Below, in pieces: positions 35,928-43,964 of a stretch of DNA of 64,000 bases. Made by a program: the position numbers and the translations under genes. This stretch comes from Acidimicrobiia bacterium (GTDB lineage Bacteria > Actinomycetota > Acidimicrobiia > Acidimicrobiales > Poriferisodalaceae). Position 1 is the first letter of the stretch, and the number at the start of each line of letters is the position of its first letter. Location of the stretch: assembly GCA_022827265.1 (NCBI GenBank), contig JAJDTF010000022.1:1-64000 (forward strand). Reading direction: 5' to 3'. The notes under the pieces are model-generated. The model was not told the DNA's origin and ran no database searches. It saw only the letters and a program-made list of their open reading frames with translations.

Positions 35928-36722
35928 TCAGGTGAGGGTGCACCCGATGGCATAGGCGGCATGCGGCCAGCCATCCAGCCCGAAGACCTCCAGCGTTTCT
36001 TCGTTCAGCAGGAAAGTGAACTCTGGGCTTGCTTCCTCGCATGATTTCTTGGCTGTCGGGGCAAGTACCCCGCAGTCGATGCCTCCCTGCCAGATGCACG
36101 CCTTTACGAGATCCCGATACGTCTCGTTGATCTCGTCTTCGATCTCGATCAGGCTGACCAGCGCACCGAGGCCGTCAATCCCCCGATCTTCGCTACACGT
36201 GTCACGTGCAGCTTGCACTCTCGGTGTGTTTTGCTCCAAGAGCAGTCCAAGGGATTCATACGCAGACATGGCTTGCGCTACGCCGATGGTTTCCGATGCC
36301 AGCGCAGATCGCCCGTCAAGCGCAGCCTGTTCTACTGCAGCCAAGTAGCTCTGATACCACGCGAGTGCTGGCTCGCATCCCTTGGGGGCTGGTTCCACTT
36401 GAGGGAGCAACATGGGTTCGGTGTAGTCGTCGTAGCGAGGCCCTGTGTTGCCGCACGGCCATCGTGGCATCTCGTTTGGCTCACCGTCCTCGTTGGCTCG
36501 TACCAGCACATGCGGTTCGCTGCGCTCGCACAGCCGCCAACCGTCCTCCTCCGTCGTGACCACGTAGCAGCGGTAGAACCCCCCAATAGGCAACAGCTCG
36601 GTGTGCCCATCACGTGATTCACATTCAACTTGTGCTTGCTCCACGGCATCTGACGATGCGCAACCGCTGCACACAGCGACGATGAGCGCGGCGGCCAATG
36701 ATGGGAGTCTCCCGAGGCGCAC
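35928..36722 (-). CDS. Putative lipoprotein, unknown function
   Basis: A 264-residue product with a signal sequence ending 'VAVCSGC' (lipobox Cys near residue 21). The mature part is Cys-containing, with a predicted helical region near 120-200. No family is recognised. GTG at 36720-36722 puts the signal peptide at the start; the reading frame is open further upstream but looks non-coding. It belongs to the accessory island. Confidence 0.55.
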   Translation of the reverse strand: MRLGRLPSLAAALIVAVCSGCASSDAVEQAQVECESRDGHTELLPIGGFYRCYVVTTEEDGWRLCERSEPHVLVRANEDGEPNEMPRWPCGNTGPRYDDYTEPMLLPQVEPAPKGCEPALAWYQSYLAAVEQAALDGRSALASETIGVAQAMSAYESLGLLLEQNTPRVQAARDTCSEDRGIDGLGALVSLIEIEDEINETYRDLVKACIWQGGIDCGVLAPTAKKSCEEASPEFTFLLNEETLEVFGLDGWPHAAYAIGCTLT

Positions 36723-36931
36723 GGTGGGAGTATGCCGGTCATGCGCTCGCGCGGTCGGCCGCCCTTCCGTTGACCGGTTTGGTGGATAATGCGGGCGTGG
36801 TTCCCGCGGTGTGACGGTTGTGGGCTTCGTATTCGTCCGACACAACGTGTTCGACGTTCCTCGCAGTTCACATCGGGCGCCGCTGCACTTCCGACAGCTC
36901 TCCAATGCGTGGTCTCGAGTGAGATGAGATC

Positions 36932-38008
36932 ATGCCAATCATGAGCGTCGGTGGATTCAACCCGGTGCGCGGTCGAACAGCAGATGTGCCAACTGCCCGG
37001 CTGAATTCGCCTGGTGGCGGCGCAACGCCAATTCGGTTCTCGTGGCCAGTAGTCGTCGTGACGGCCACTGCGCTATTCATTGCGGGCTGTTTTGCGAATG
37101 CGGCCGACGGCGTTGATGAACGATCATTGGATGCTGGGTCGGTCGCATCGCCCGATCCGAATCTGAGCGGCGTCAGTGGGACGGGCTTCACGGCGATCAC
37201 CGCCGGTGACAACCACACTTGCGGCTTGCGTCCCAGCGGCGACATCGCCTGCTGGGGCCGAAATGACTCCGATCAGGCATCCCCGTACTTCGGCGCATTC
37301 CACTCGGTAGCTGCGGGTGGTGACCAAACCTGTGGGCTGCGACCCTCTGGAGAGGCCTAGTGCTGGGGCTATGACATGGCGGACACCCCTTTCTCGGGCG
37401 TCTTCACGGCAGTCTCGTCAAAGAACGCAGGCGACATCTGGTTCGCGTGCGGTCTTCGCCCCAGCGGAAACGTCGAATGCTGGCATGGTGCCGGCGAGAC
37501 TTCGTTTCACGACCGCCGGCAACCTGAGATGTTCGAAACCGTGCCCTCTGGAGCGTTTGCCGAGGTTGTCGTCAGCGAAACTCAGGTGTGCGGTCTTCGG
37601 CCCACCGGCATCGCAGTCTGTTGGCCCAGCCACCGCAGCGAGCGGAATCCTCCGCCTGCTGGCGAGCTTGCAAACCTTTCGGCAGGCAGCTACCACACCT
37701 GCGGATTACGCCCGAGCGGTGAAGCCGTGTGCTGGAATAGCGGCCTCGGCTTCAACCAAGACGCCCCACCGTCGCCGCCACTAGGTGAGTTCACGGCGAT
37801 TGCTGTTGGCGGCGCCCACACGTGTGGACTGCGTCCCGGCGGTGAAGCAGTCTGTTGGGGCAGCGATGGGTATGGTCAGGCGTCTCCGCCGCCGGGTGAG
37901 TTCACGGAGATTGCTGCGGGCAGCGCGCACACATGCGGGTTGCGGCCCAATGGCGAGGCGGCTTGTTGGGGAAGCAATGAGTACGGGCAGGCTTCAGTAC
38001 CGTCGTGA
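36932..38008 (+). pseudogene. RCC1/BLIP-II-type repeat lipoprotein broken by an amber codon
   Basis: One continuous reading frame of 359 codons encodes a signal peptide with lipobox ('ALFIAGCFA') and at least seven copies of the unit 'HTCGLRPSGEAVCWG', the mark of RCC1-like beta-propellers on cell surfaces. A single in-frame TAG at 37358-37360 interrupts the second repeat, exactly where other repeats have the Val/Ala/Ile codon before Cys-Trp. The frame continues without shift to 38008. It is most simply a nonsense mutation; readthrough or a base-call error are alternatives. An ATG at 37376 could restart translation but would lack a signal peptide. Confidence 0.75.
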
Positions 38009-38111
38009 GACATTCGTCGACACCGACCCTTGGCGATAGCCAACCGACGCTCGCCCGTGCGTCGAGGAGAACGCGATTAGACGTGGTTCGATTCGCGGCG
38101 GGACCGCTGCG

Positions 38112-38867
38112 GTGAGGTCAGACAGGGCAAGTAGTCGCGGGGCCAACCATTGGCGTTGCGCGTTGACGCTCGTTCATGATGGTGGCCGTTGGACGGTGAT
38201 TGCCGCTCAATCCGAACAGTCGACAGGCTCAGCGGTCGATCCTGTGTCCGAGGTCCAGCATGCCGTGGGTCAATTGTGGCCATCGCTGCTTGTGGACTGG
38301 GCGAGCTTCGGGTCAGACCTGTCCGAGAGGCCGAGCCCCGTTGATGCAGATGTGCTCTCCGACATCGGGGCCGTAGGCCACATTATCGCTGAGAGAGTGC
38401 GTCGTCGGCTTCGCTGCGATAGGTGCGGAGAGCCGCTGGATCCCTTGAAGCAGGTCTGGCCATCGCGGGCCCGTAACTCGCATTGGGGCGCCGTGCGCCG
38501 GGATCGCTGCGATGCATGCGGGGTTTTCGTGGACCCGCTAGCGGAGACGCTGTTCTGGCGACCGGGCAGCCAGCATCGGCACCGCCAGCGCTGCATGTTC
38601 ACACTTGACCACAATGGCGTTCGCTGGACTGTGAACGTAGCTGAGTCCAATGGCGATTGGCCGAGCGATCCGCTCCGGGATCTGCGCATCGCGGTCGACC
38701 GTTGGTGGCCCTCGCTGCAGGTGGACTGGGAGAGCCTTGGACCGCTATCTGGCGGATGGCCAAGCGAAACACCTGCCGAGACCGACGTAGTCGTCCAGGG
38801 TCGTCAGAGCGGTGGCCGCGTCTATGACGGCCGCGTCATTGGCAAGGTCCTCGTCGGCTCACTATGA
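38112..38867 (+). CDS. Internally duplicated protein with central zinc ribbon, unknown function
   Basis: A 251-residue protein. Two halves are clearly related: 'LTLVHDGGRWTV' with 'LWPSLLVDWASFG' (about residues 18-70), and 'FTLDHNGVRWTV' with 'WWPSLQVDWESLG' (about 160-215). Between them are two CxxC pairs, 'CDRCGEPLDP' near 99 and 'CDACGVFVDP' near 133, forming a probable zinc ribbon. No known family was recognised. It is convergent with the PIN/ATPase pair. The start at 38112 is uncertain. Confidence 0.55.
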   Translation: MRSDRASSRGANHWRCALTLVHDGGRWTVIAAQSEQSTGSAVDPVSEVQHAVGQLWPSLLVDWASFGSDLSERPSPVDADVLSDIGAVGHIIAERVRRRLRCDRCGEPLDPLKQVWPSRARNSHWGAVRRDRCDACGVFVDPLAETLFWRPGSQHRHRQRCMFTLDHNGVRWTVNVAESNGDWPSDPLRDLRIAVDRWWPSLQVDWESLGPLSGGWPSETPAETDVVVQGRQSGGRVYDGRVIGKVLVGSL

Positions 38868-38959
38868 GCGCCGCGCCGACATCTGGGACGAGTACCGCGC
38901 CTCCGTGCAGGCTGAGCGTATGCGCCTTGTGATGGCGGACCGCAGCAGTTGGCCAGTGT

Positions 38960-39451
38960 TCACGGTGCCCGCAAGAGGTTCGGACAGAGTTCGTCGACGG
39001 TGATTCCGGCGTTCGACAACGCAGCGTGATGCTGGCTGTAGTCGGAATCGACGGCGTTCAAGATTCGATTCGGCTTTGGTCCCGCGACGGCGACGGCAAC
39101 GAACACACGGTCGTCCGGGTCGAATGACCTGAGTGCTTGATCGCTGGGGAACTCGATGTAGCGACGGCCGGAATGAGGTGTGAGGCTGACGCTCGCCAGC
39201 ATCGCGGCGTTCTGGTGCGCCCAGCGAAAGAACTGGTCGCCTACCCCCGGCTGTCCCGAATAGTTGCAGTGCCTCCGATACTCGTCGAGGATCTCGCCGC
39301 CTGCGTCGAGCAGGAGCCTGCGCCGATCCTTGATGTCAGTGAGCGCATCGATTGCGGTGAGCCTGCAAGCGCTGTCTGGCTCGGCGTTGGCCTGCGCATT
39401 CGCACCGTTTGCCACCACCAGCACATTGGTGTCGACGATGGATGCGGTCAC
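38960..39451 (-). CDS. PIN-domain nuclease coupled to an OLD-like ATPase
   Basis: A 163-residue protein with the PIN-domain pattern of acidic residues: 'SIVDTNVLVV' at the N-terminus, 'GGEILDEYRRH' near 50, 'FDPDDRVFVAVAVAG' near 116 and 'NAVDSDYSQH' near 138. PIN domains are Mg-dependent RNases, often toxins. The GTG start overlaps the upstream ATPase stop by four bases (GTGA), so the two are translationally coupled and probably function together. No VapB-type antitoxin is visible. An effector-nuclease role is inferred. Confidence 0.75.
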   Translation of the reverse strand: MTASIVDTNVLVVANGANAQANAEPDSACRLTAIDALTDIKDRRRLLLDAGGEILDEYRRHCNYSGQPGVGDQFFRWAHQNAAMLASVSLTPHSGRRYIEFPSDQALRSFDPDDRVFVAVAVAGPKPNRILNAVDSDYSQHHAALSNAGITVDELCPNLLRAP

Positions 39452-40830
39452 GCCTCCGTCTCGGCGCGGTGTCGAAGCCCTGCCGACACGATTGCCGCGG
39501 TCTCGCCCATCGCGTCGCCGAAGAAGTCCTCGGGCCAGTTGGCGATGGAGCCGCACTTGTCGAGCTGCAGTTGCGAGATGCTCGATTCCTTGCCATCGTT
39601 CTCGCAGAAGTAGAGCGCCACGCCCTCGGGCGCGATCTCTTGCTCTGCGACGCGGCGTTGCAGCCGCATCAGCATGTGCTCGCTATGGCTCTCAAAGATG
39701 ACCTGAAGGTTCCGCGCCCTCGTCACGTCAACGAGCACATCTGCGAGTTGGGATTGAACTCGCGGGTGCAAGTGCATCTCAGGCTGCTCGAGCAACAGCG
39801 TGGAACCCTCGGGCACATACGCGAGCAGGACCAGCAGCGGCAGCAGCTGCGACACGCCAAAGCCCACATCCACCAAATCGACCGGAACTGAGCTGTGCGC
39901 CAGCTGTACTTTCACCCGGTAGAGCTCGGAGCTCTCCGAAGCTCGCTCGACGCTGAACTCAGTGACCAGCCCAAGGTCGCGCAGCATCCGCGCTACGTGC
40001 TCTTCAACCGACACGCGTTCCTTGGGAGCGCCGTCGGCGGCCAGCGCCACGGCGTTGTTTCGACCACGGTCCCGAGATGCCAGCAGCGCATCGACGGCCA
40101 GTTCTCCATTTCGACCGACATCGGCTGGTTCTGTGCCCTGCCATGCGTAACGGCGCCGACCACCCTCTCGCCGCGGGCCGAGGTAGAAGAGGCGTTGCTC
40201 AAACTGATGTTCGAGTTCCAATTGCAGGTCGCGAAGGAATTCTGCATTCTCGTACTGGCCGAGGAGTTCATTCGGAAAGCCGTAGCAATGGATCGGTGCC
40301 GGAATCCGCGATTGCCCTCCTACCCGAGGCATTAGGAAGTTCCTTCCATCCTTGAGCGTTGCCGCGAGTTGAAGTTCAGCGCCGATTCTTTCGCTCGATA
40401 ACTCAACTTCAAATCGATCGGACGCGTACGCGAGGTGGAGCAACGATGCGCTCTGCCACAGCAGATATATGCCCGCGCTGAATGCCAGCGAAGGTAACGG
40501 GATTAGGAAGTCGTCCGTCTCAGGAATATGGATCGACCGCGACCGTTCTGGCGTCCAGCAAAAGCCGAATCTAACCGACTGCAAGTTCGCGTGTCCAAAT
40601 CCGAGGTTGTTCCACCCGCCCACCGAAACCAGAGCGTTCGAATCGCCTCCGAGATCGAGGAGCTTGCTCGTGTCTGGTGACTGAACGGTTTGCTTGAGCA
40701 GGAGGAACAACTGCAGCAGGCTGGTCTTGCCGGAGCTGTTGGCGCCGAAGAAGCCTGTGATCGGCGCGAGGGCGATGTCGTCGGTCGCTCGCCAAGCCTT
40801 GTAGTTGCTCGCGCTGAAGCTCGTGAACAT
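39448..40830 (-). CDS. RecF/OLD-like AAA ATPase (DUF3696 type)
   Basis: A 460-residue ABC/SMC-type ATPase. Walker A 'GFFGANSSGKTSLLQ' is near residue 26, the signature region 'VDVGFGVSQLLPLLV' near 323, Walker B 'LLLEQPEMHLHP' near 347 and 'ESHSEHMLMRLQRR' near 378. These are typical of OLD-family/DUF3696 ATPases found in Septu-, PARIS- and Gabija-like defence systems. Here the partner gene encodes a PIN domain rather than HNH or TOPRIM. The ATG at 40830 was preferred over a TTG at 40872. Confidence 0.8.
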   Translation of the reverse strand: MFTSFSASNYKAWRATDDIALAPITGFFGANSSGKTSLLQLFLLLKQTVQSPDTSKLLDLGGDSNALVSVGGWNNLGFGHANLQSVRFGFCWTPERSRSIHIPETDDFLIPLPSLAFSAGIYLLWQSASLLHLAYASDRFEVELSSERIGAELQLAATLKDGRNFLMPRVGGQSRIPAPIHCYGFPNELLGQYENAEFLRDLQLELEHQFEQRLFYLGPRREGGRRRYAWQGTEPADVGRNGELAVDALLASRDRGRNNAVALAADGAPKERVSVEEHVARMLRDLGLVTEFSVERASESSELYRVKVQLAHSSVPVDLVDVGFGVSQLLPLLVLLAYVPEGSTLLLEQPEMHLHPRVQSQLADVLVDVTRARNLQVIFESHSEHMLMRLQRRVAEQEIAPEGVALYFCENDGKESSISQLQLDKCGSIANWPEDFFGDAMGETAAIVSAGLRHRAETEA

Positions 40831-40903
40831 GGGGCTGGTCTCTCGTCGCGAGCGCTCTGTTGCGCTCGTCAAATGGTACTGGCGACGGTGAGAGGGGCCG
40901 GGG

Positions 40904-40999
40904 TCAGCGGTTGCGGCGTTGGTAGCGCGTCCGCCGCAGCATCTTGCGGTGCTTCTTCTTGCGCATCCGCTTGCGGCGCTTCTTGACCAACGATCCCAT
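40904..40999 (-). CDS. Small-subunit ribosomal protein bS22 (AURKAIP1/COX24-type)
   Basis: A 31-residue, very basic peptide starting MGSLVKKRRKRMRKKKHRKM and continuing LRRTRYQRRNR. This is the pattern of actinobacterial bS22, a small-subunit protein seen in mycobacterial ribosomes and related to the AURKAIP1/COX24 domain. The ATG lies 9 nt after TAGCGT without a Shine-Dalgarno, so it is probably leaderless. It marks the return to core genes on the right side of the accessory island. Confidence 0.85.
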   Translation of the reverse strand: MGSLVKKRRKRMRKKKHRKMLRRTRYQRRNR

Positions 41000-41118
41000 G
41001 GAGAGCCGAACGCTAGCGCCTCCGAGGGGCCCTGCCACGAGCGAAATTCGTGACGACGGGGTTGAAGCGGGTCGCTACCCTCGATCCACAGGCAACCCGC
41101 CTGCCGTGACAGGCGCTA

Positions 41119-41190
41119 TCGGGGATCGTTCAATTGGTAGGACATCGGGTTTTGGTCCCGGCAATGGAGGTTCGAGTCCTCCTCCCCGAA
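41119..41190 (+). tRNA. tRNA-Gln (anticodon TTG)
   Basis: Acceptor stem TCGGGGA/TCCCCGA is perfect, the D-arm is GTTC/GGAC, the anticodon stem TCGGG/CCCGG holds loop TTTTGGT (anticodon TTG), and the T-arm GGAGG/CCTCC has loop TTCGAGT. CCA is not encoded in the expected position. tRNA-Gln directly before glmU is a conserved actinobacterial arrangement. Confidence 0.95.
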
Positions 41191-41249
41191 CCCCACGTCT
41201 CATACGGTGAGTCAGCACCGCGCTGCCAGACTCCACGACCGCAGGCCCG

Positions 41250-42026
41250 ATGACGTCCCCGTGCGCGGCCATCGTGCTGGCAGCCGGCGCCGGTACCCGC
41301 ATGGGCTCAGACCTCCCGAAACCGCTCCACCCGATCGGGGGCCGCGCCATGGTGTTGCGCGTGCTCGACGCCCTGGCCGGCGTGGGCGCGGAGCCGGTCG
41401 TGGTGGTGGTCGGGCACGGCGCAGCCCAGGTCCGCGAAGCAGTCGGAGCTGGGGCCCCTCACACCGACCAACTCATGTTCGCGACCCAGCCTGCCCAGCT
41501 CGGCACCGGCGACGCGGCACGCGTGGGGCTGTCGGCGCTGGACACGCATCCGGGGGCCAGCGATGTCCTGGTCGTGCCCGGCGACACGCCCTTGCTACGA
41601 GCCAAGACACTGAGCCGCGTCGTCGCTGAACGTCGCCGTGCCGGTGCCGCCGCCAGCTTGTTGACGGCTCAGGTCGGCGACCCCACCGGCTACGGGCGCA
41701 TCGTGCGTGATGCGGCCGGCCTGACCGTCGTCGAGCAACGTGATGCGACTCCATCAGTGGCGCAGATCAACGAGATCAATGCGGGCGTGTACTGCTTCGA
41801 CGCGGCCAAGCTGCGCCACGTGCTGCCGCAGCTGCGCCCGGCGAACGCCGGCTCCGAGTACTACCTCACCGACGCCATCGGCCTGCTCGCCCGCAGCGGC
41901 GAGGTGATCACCGCAGTGGCTCTCGAAGACGTCTCCGAGGCGATGGGCGTGAACGATGCCGACCAGCTAGCGGCCTGCGAAGCTGTGCTGGCCGCGCGCG
42001 CGGGCCGGTCGGCACCGATGCCATAG
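41250..42026 (+). CDS. GlmU-like uridylyltransferase lacking the acetyltransferase domain
   Basis: The 258-residue product matches the N-terminal half of GlmU: 'LAAGAGTRMGSDLPKPLHPI' near residue 10, 'QLGTGDAARVGL' near 83, 'VVPGDTPLL' near 109 and 'NAGVYCFDA' near 178. It would make UDP-GlcNAc from GlcNAc-1-phosphate and UTP. The left-handed beta-helix acetyltransferase half is absent; the frame ends cleanly and 42027-42248 shows no remnant. The acetylation step must be encoded elsewhere, or this enzyme acts on another sugar. The location before prs fits glmU. Confidence 0.85.
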   Translation: MTSPCAAIVLAAGAGTRMGSDLPKPLHPIGGRAMVLRVLDALAGVGAEPVVVVVGHGAAQVREAVGAGAPHTDQLMFATQPAQLGTGDAARVGLSALDTHPGASDVLVVPGDTPLLRAKTLSRVVAERRRAGAAASLLTAQVGDPTGYGRIVRDAAGLTVVEQRDATPSVAQINEINAGVYCFDAAKLRHVLPQLRPANAGSEYYLTDAIGLLARSGEVITAVALEDVSEAMGVNDADQLAACEAVLAARAGRSAPMP

Positions 42027-42248
42027 CCGGGGAGATGGCATGGCTGCGGAGGACCCAGGACTCGACCGCACGGTGAGAGACTCCGGGGTTCAGGCGAAGC
42101 AGCTGGGTAGTCTCGAATTGTCGCCGGACTGCTGAACATGCCGCCAAAACCCATTGCCGAGCGTTCCGCCCAGCCCTCAGCGAGTGCTGCTTCGAGCGCG
42201 TCTGCGTCAAGCACGGCGCCCAGAGGACTGCTGCGAAAGGAACACGCA

Positions 42249-43232
42249 ATGGAGCTGGTCACCAAGAAGCGCCTGCACCTGTTCAGCGGCAGGGCGAATC
42301 CGGAATTGGCCACCGAGATTGCCGAGCAGCTCGGCGTGGAGCTCGGTGACCCCGGGCTCATCGACTTCGCCAACGGCGAGATCAAGTGCAAGTTCGCCGA
42401 GTCGATCCGCGGCGGCGACGTGTTCATCATCCAGAGCCATGCCGCCTGCGAGACCATGAGCCCCAACGACGCGATCATGGAGCAGCTCATCATGGTCGAC
42501 GCCGCCCGGCGTGCATCGGCCAAGCGCATCACCGCAGTGGCACCTCTGTACGGCTATGCCCGCCAGGATCGCAAGGCGGCCGGCCGTGAGCCGATCACCG
42601 CACGCCTGCTGGCCGACCTGTTCACCGTCGCGGGGGCCGAGCGCCTGGTGTCGATCGATCTGCACAGCGGCCAGATCCAGGGTTTCTTCGACGGCCCGGT
42701 GGATCATCTGACGGCCGCGCCGGTGCTCATCGACTACCTGTCCGGCGTCATGGGGCCCGACTCGGTGATCGTGTCGCCTGACACCGGACGGGTGAAGGTG
42801 GCTGAGCGCTACGCGACCCGGCTGGGCTGTGACGTCGCCTCGATCTACAAGCGCCGTGCCACCGACAACGCCAACGAGTCTGAGGCGCTCGGCATCATGG
42901 GCGAGGTGGCGGGCCGCACCTGCGTGATCATCGACGACATGATCGACACGGCAGGCACCATCTGCTCGGCCACCGAGACGCTGGTCGCCAACGGTGCCGC
43001 CGACGTGATGTGCGCCAGCACGCACGGCCTGTTCTCCGAGCCGGCGGTGGACCGTCTGAAGAACTCCTCGCTGAGCCAGGTCATCGTCACCAACACGGTG
43101 CCGATCCCCAGCTCAAAGCAGTTCGACAAGCTGGTGGTGCTGAGCGTCGCCGGCGTCTTCGCCGACGCCCTGGAGTCGGTGTTCGAGGACGCCTCGGTGT
43201 CGGAGATCTTCGACGGCCAGAACCTGTTCTGA
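42249..43232 (+). CDS. prs: Ribose-phosphate pyrophosphokinase
   Basis: Makes PRPP from ribose 5-phosphate and ATP, for nucleotides, His and Trp. Motifs: 'RLHLFSGRANPELATEIA' near residue 8, catalytic flexible loop 'YGYARQDRKAAGREPI' near 99, and the PRPP loop 'VIIDDMIDTAGTI' near 222. Length (327 aa) is normal. The ATG at 42249 has GAAAGGA upstream. 42027-42248 upstream holds no recognisable gene. Confidence 0.95.
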   Translation: MELVTKKRLHLFSGRANPELATEIAEQLGVELGDPGLIDFANGEIKCKFAESIRGGDVFIIQSHAACETMSPNDAIMEQLIMVDAARRASAKRITAVAPLYGYARQDRKAAGREPITARLLADLFTVAGAERLVSIDLHSGQIQGFFDGPVDHLTAAPVLIDYLSGVMGPDSVIVSPDTGRVKVAERYATRLGCDVASIYKRRATDNANESEALGIMGEVAGRTCVIIDDMIDTAGTICSATETLVANGAADVMCASTHGLFSEPAVDRLKNSSLSQVIVTNTVPIPSSKQFDKLVVLSVAGVFADALESVFEDASVSEIFDGQNLF

Positions 43233-43317
43233 AGCGGTTGCCCGGGGCGTCCGCAGTCTGAACTCGTAGGCTGTCTCGTCGCTATCGACTAGGCGCCCAG
43301 TGCTCGAAGGGGCCAGC

Positions 43318-43956
43318 ATGGAACAGCTGAAGCTCATCGCCGAGAATCGTCACGCAACCGGCTCGGGTGCGTCGCGGCGTCTGCGCGCCGAAGACAAGAT
43401 CCCTGCAGTGATGTACGGCCACGGCAGCGAACCGGTGTCGATCACGCTGGACCGGCTGCGGTTTCGGGCTGCACTGAACGCAGCGGGCCCGAACGCGATC
43501 ATCACCCTCGAGGTCGAGGGCAAGAACCACCTCACCATCGTCAAGGACATGCAACGCGACACGATCGCCAACCGCGTTACGCATGTCGATTTCCTGCTGA
43601 TCTCGCTCGACGAGCGCCTCGTGGTGGATGTGCCAATCCGGTTGGTCGGCGAGGCGGCGCAGGCGGGCCGCGAAGGCGCGGTGGTGCAGCAGCAGCTCAT
43701 GTCGCTGCATGTTGAATCACCCGCCGGGGTGATCCCCCCCGCGTTCGACGTCGACGTGGAGTCGCTCTCGCTGGACAACCCCATCCGTGTCAGCGATCTC
43801 ACGCTGCCAGACGGCATGGAGAGCTTGCTCGAGAGCGACACGCTGGTAGCGATCGCCCAGCGGACGCGGGCTGCAGTCGCCGCCGAGCAGGTCGACGAAG
43901 AAGGCGAGCTGGCCGACGCCGACACCCTCGACGACGCCGCCGCCGACGAGGGCTGA
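43318..43956 (+). CDS. rplY: Ribosomal protein bL25, long CTC form
   Basis: Binds 5S rRNA. The N-terminal L25 domain is recognisable ('RLRAEDKIPAVMYGHGSEPV' near residue 22, 'HVDFLLI' near 87) and is followed by the C-terminal CTC beta domain and an acidic tail. 212 residues is normal for the long form. The ATG at 43318 was preferred over GTG at 43300. pth follows after eight bases, as in other actinobacteria. Confidence 0.93.
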   Translation: MEQLKLIAENRHATGSGASRRLRAEDKIPAVMYGHGSEPVSITLDRLRFRAALNAAGPNAIITLEVEGKNHLTIVKDMQRDTIANRVTHVDFLLISLDERLVVDVPIRLVGEAAQAGREGAVVQQQLMSLHVESPAGVIPPAFDVDVESLSLDNPIRVSDLTLPDGMESLLESDTLVAIAQRTRAAVAAEQVDEEGELADADTLDDAAADEG

Positions 43957-43964
43957 ACGACCCG

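Noticed and set aside
38812-39003. A 63-codon plus-strand frame after the zinc-ribbon protein
   Set aside because: It overlaps the end of that gene in another frame and the PIN gene on the other strand, with no ribosome site or family match.
40831-40872. TTG start of the OLD-like ATPase, adding 14 residues
   Set aside because: The added residues are Arg/Ser-rich and precede the normal 'MFTSFSASNYKAW' opening of the family; the ATG at 40830 is better, though not certain.
41119-41190. tRNA-Gln as the attachment site of the accessory island
   Set aside because: Its 3' end faces glmU, away from the island; no integrase and no repeat of the tRNA 3' end were seen on the left side.
42027-42248. 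Remnant of the GlmU acetyltransferase domain or another gene
   Set aside because: No hexapeptide repeats in any frame; the sequence looks intergenic, with only the prs ribosome site identifiable.
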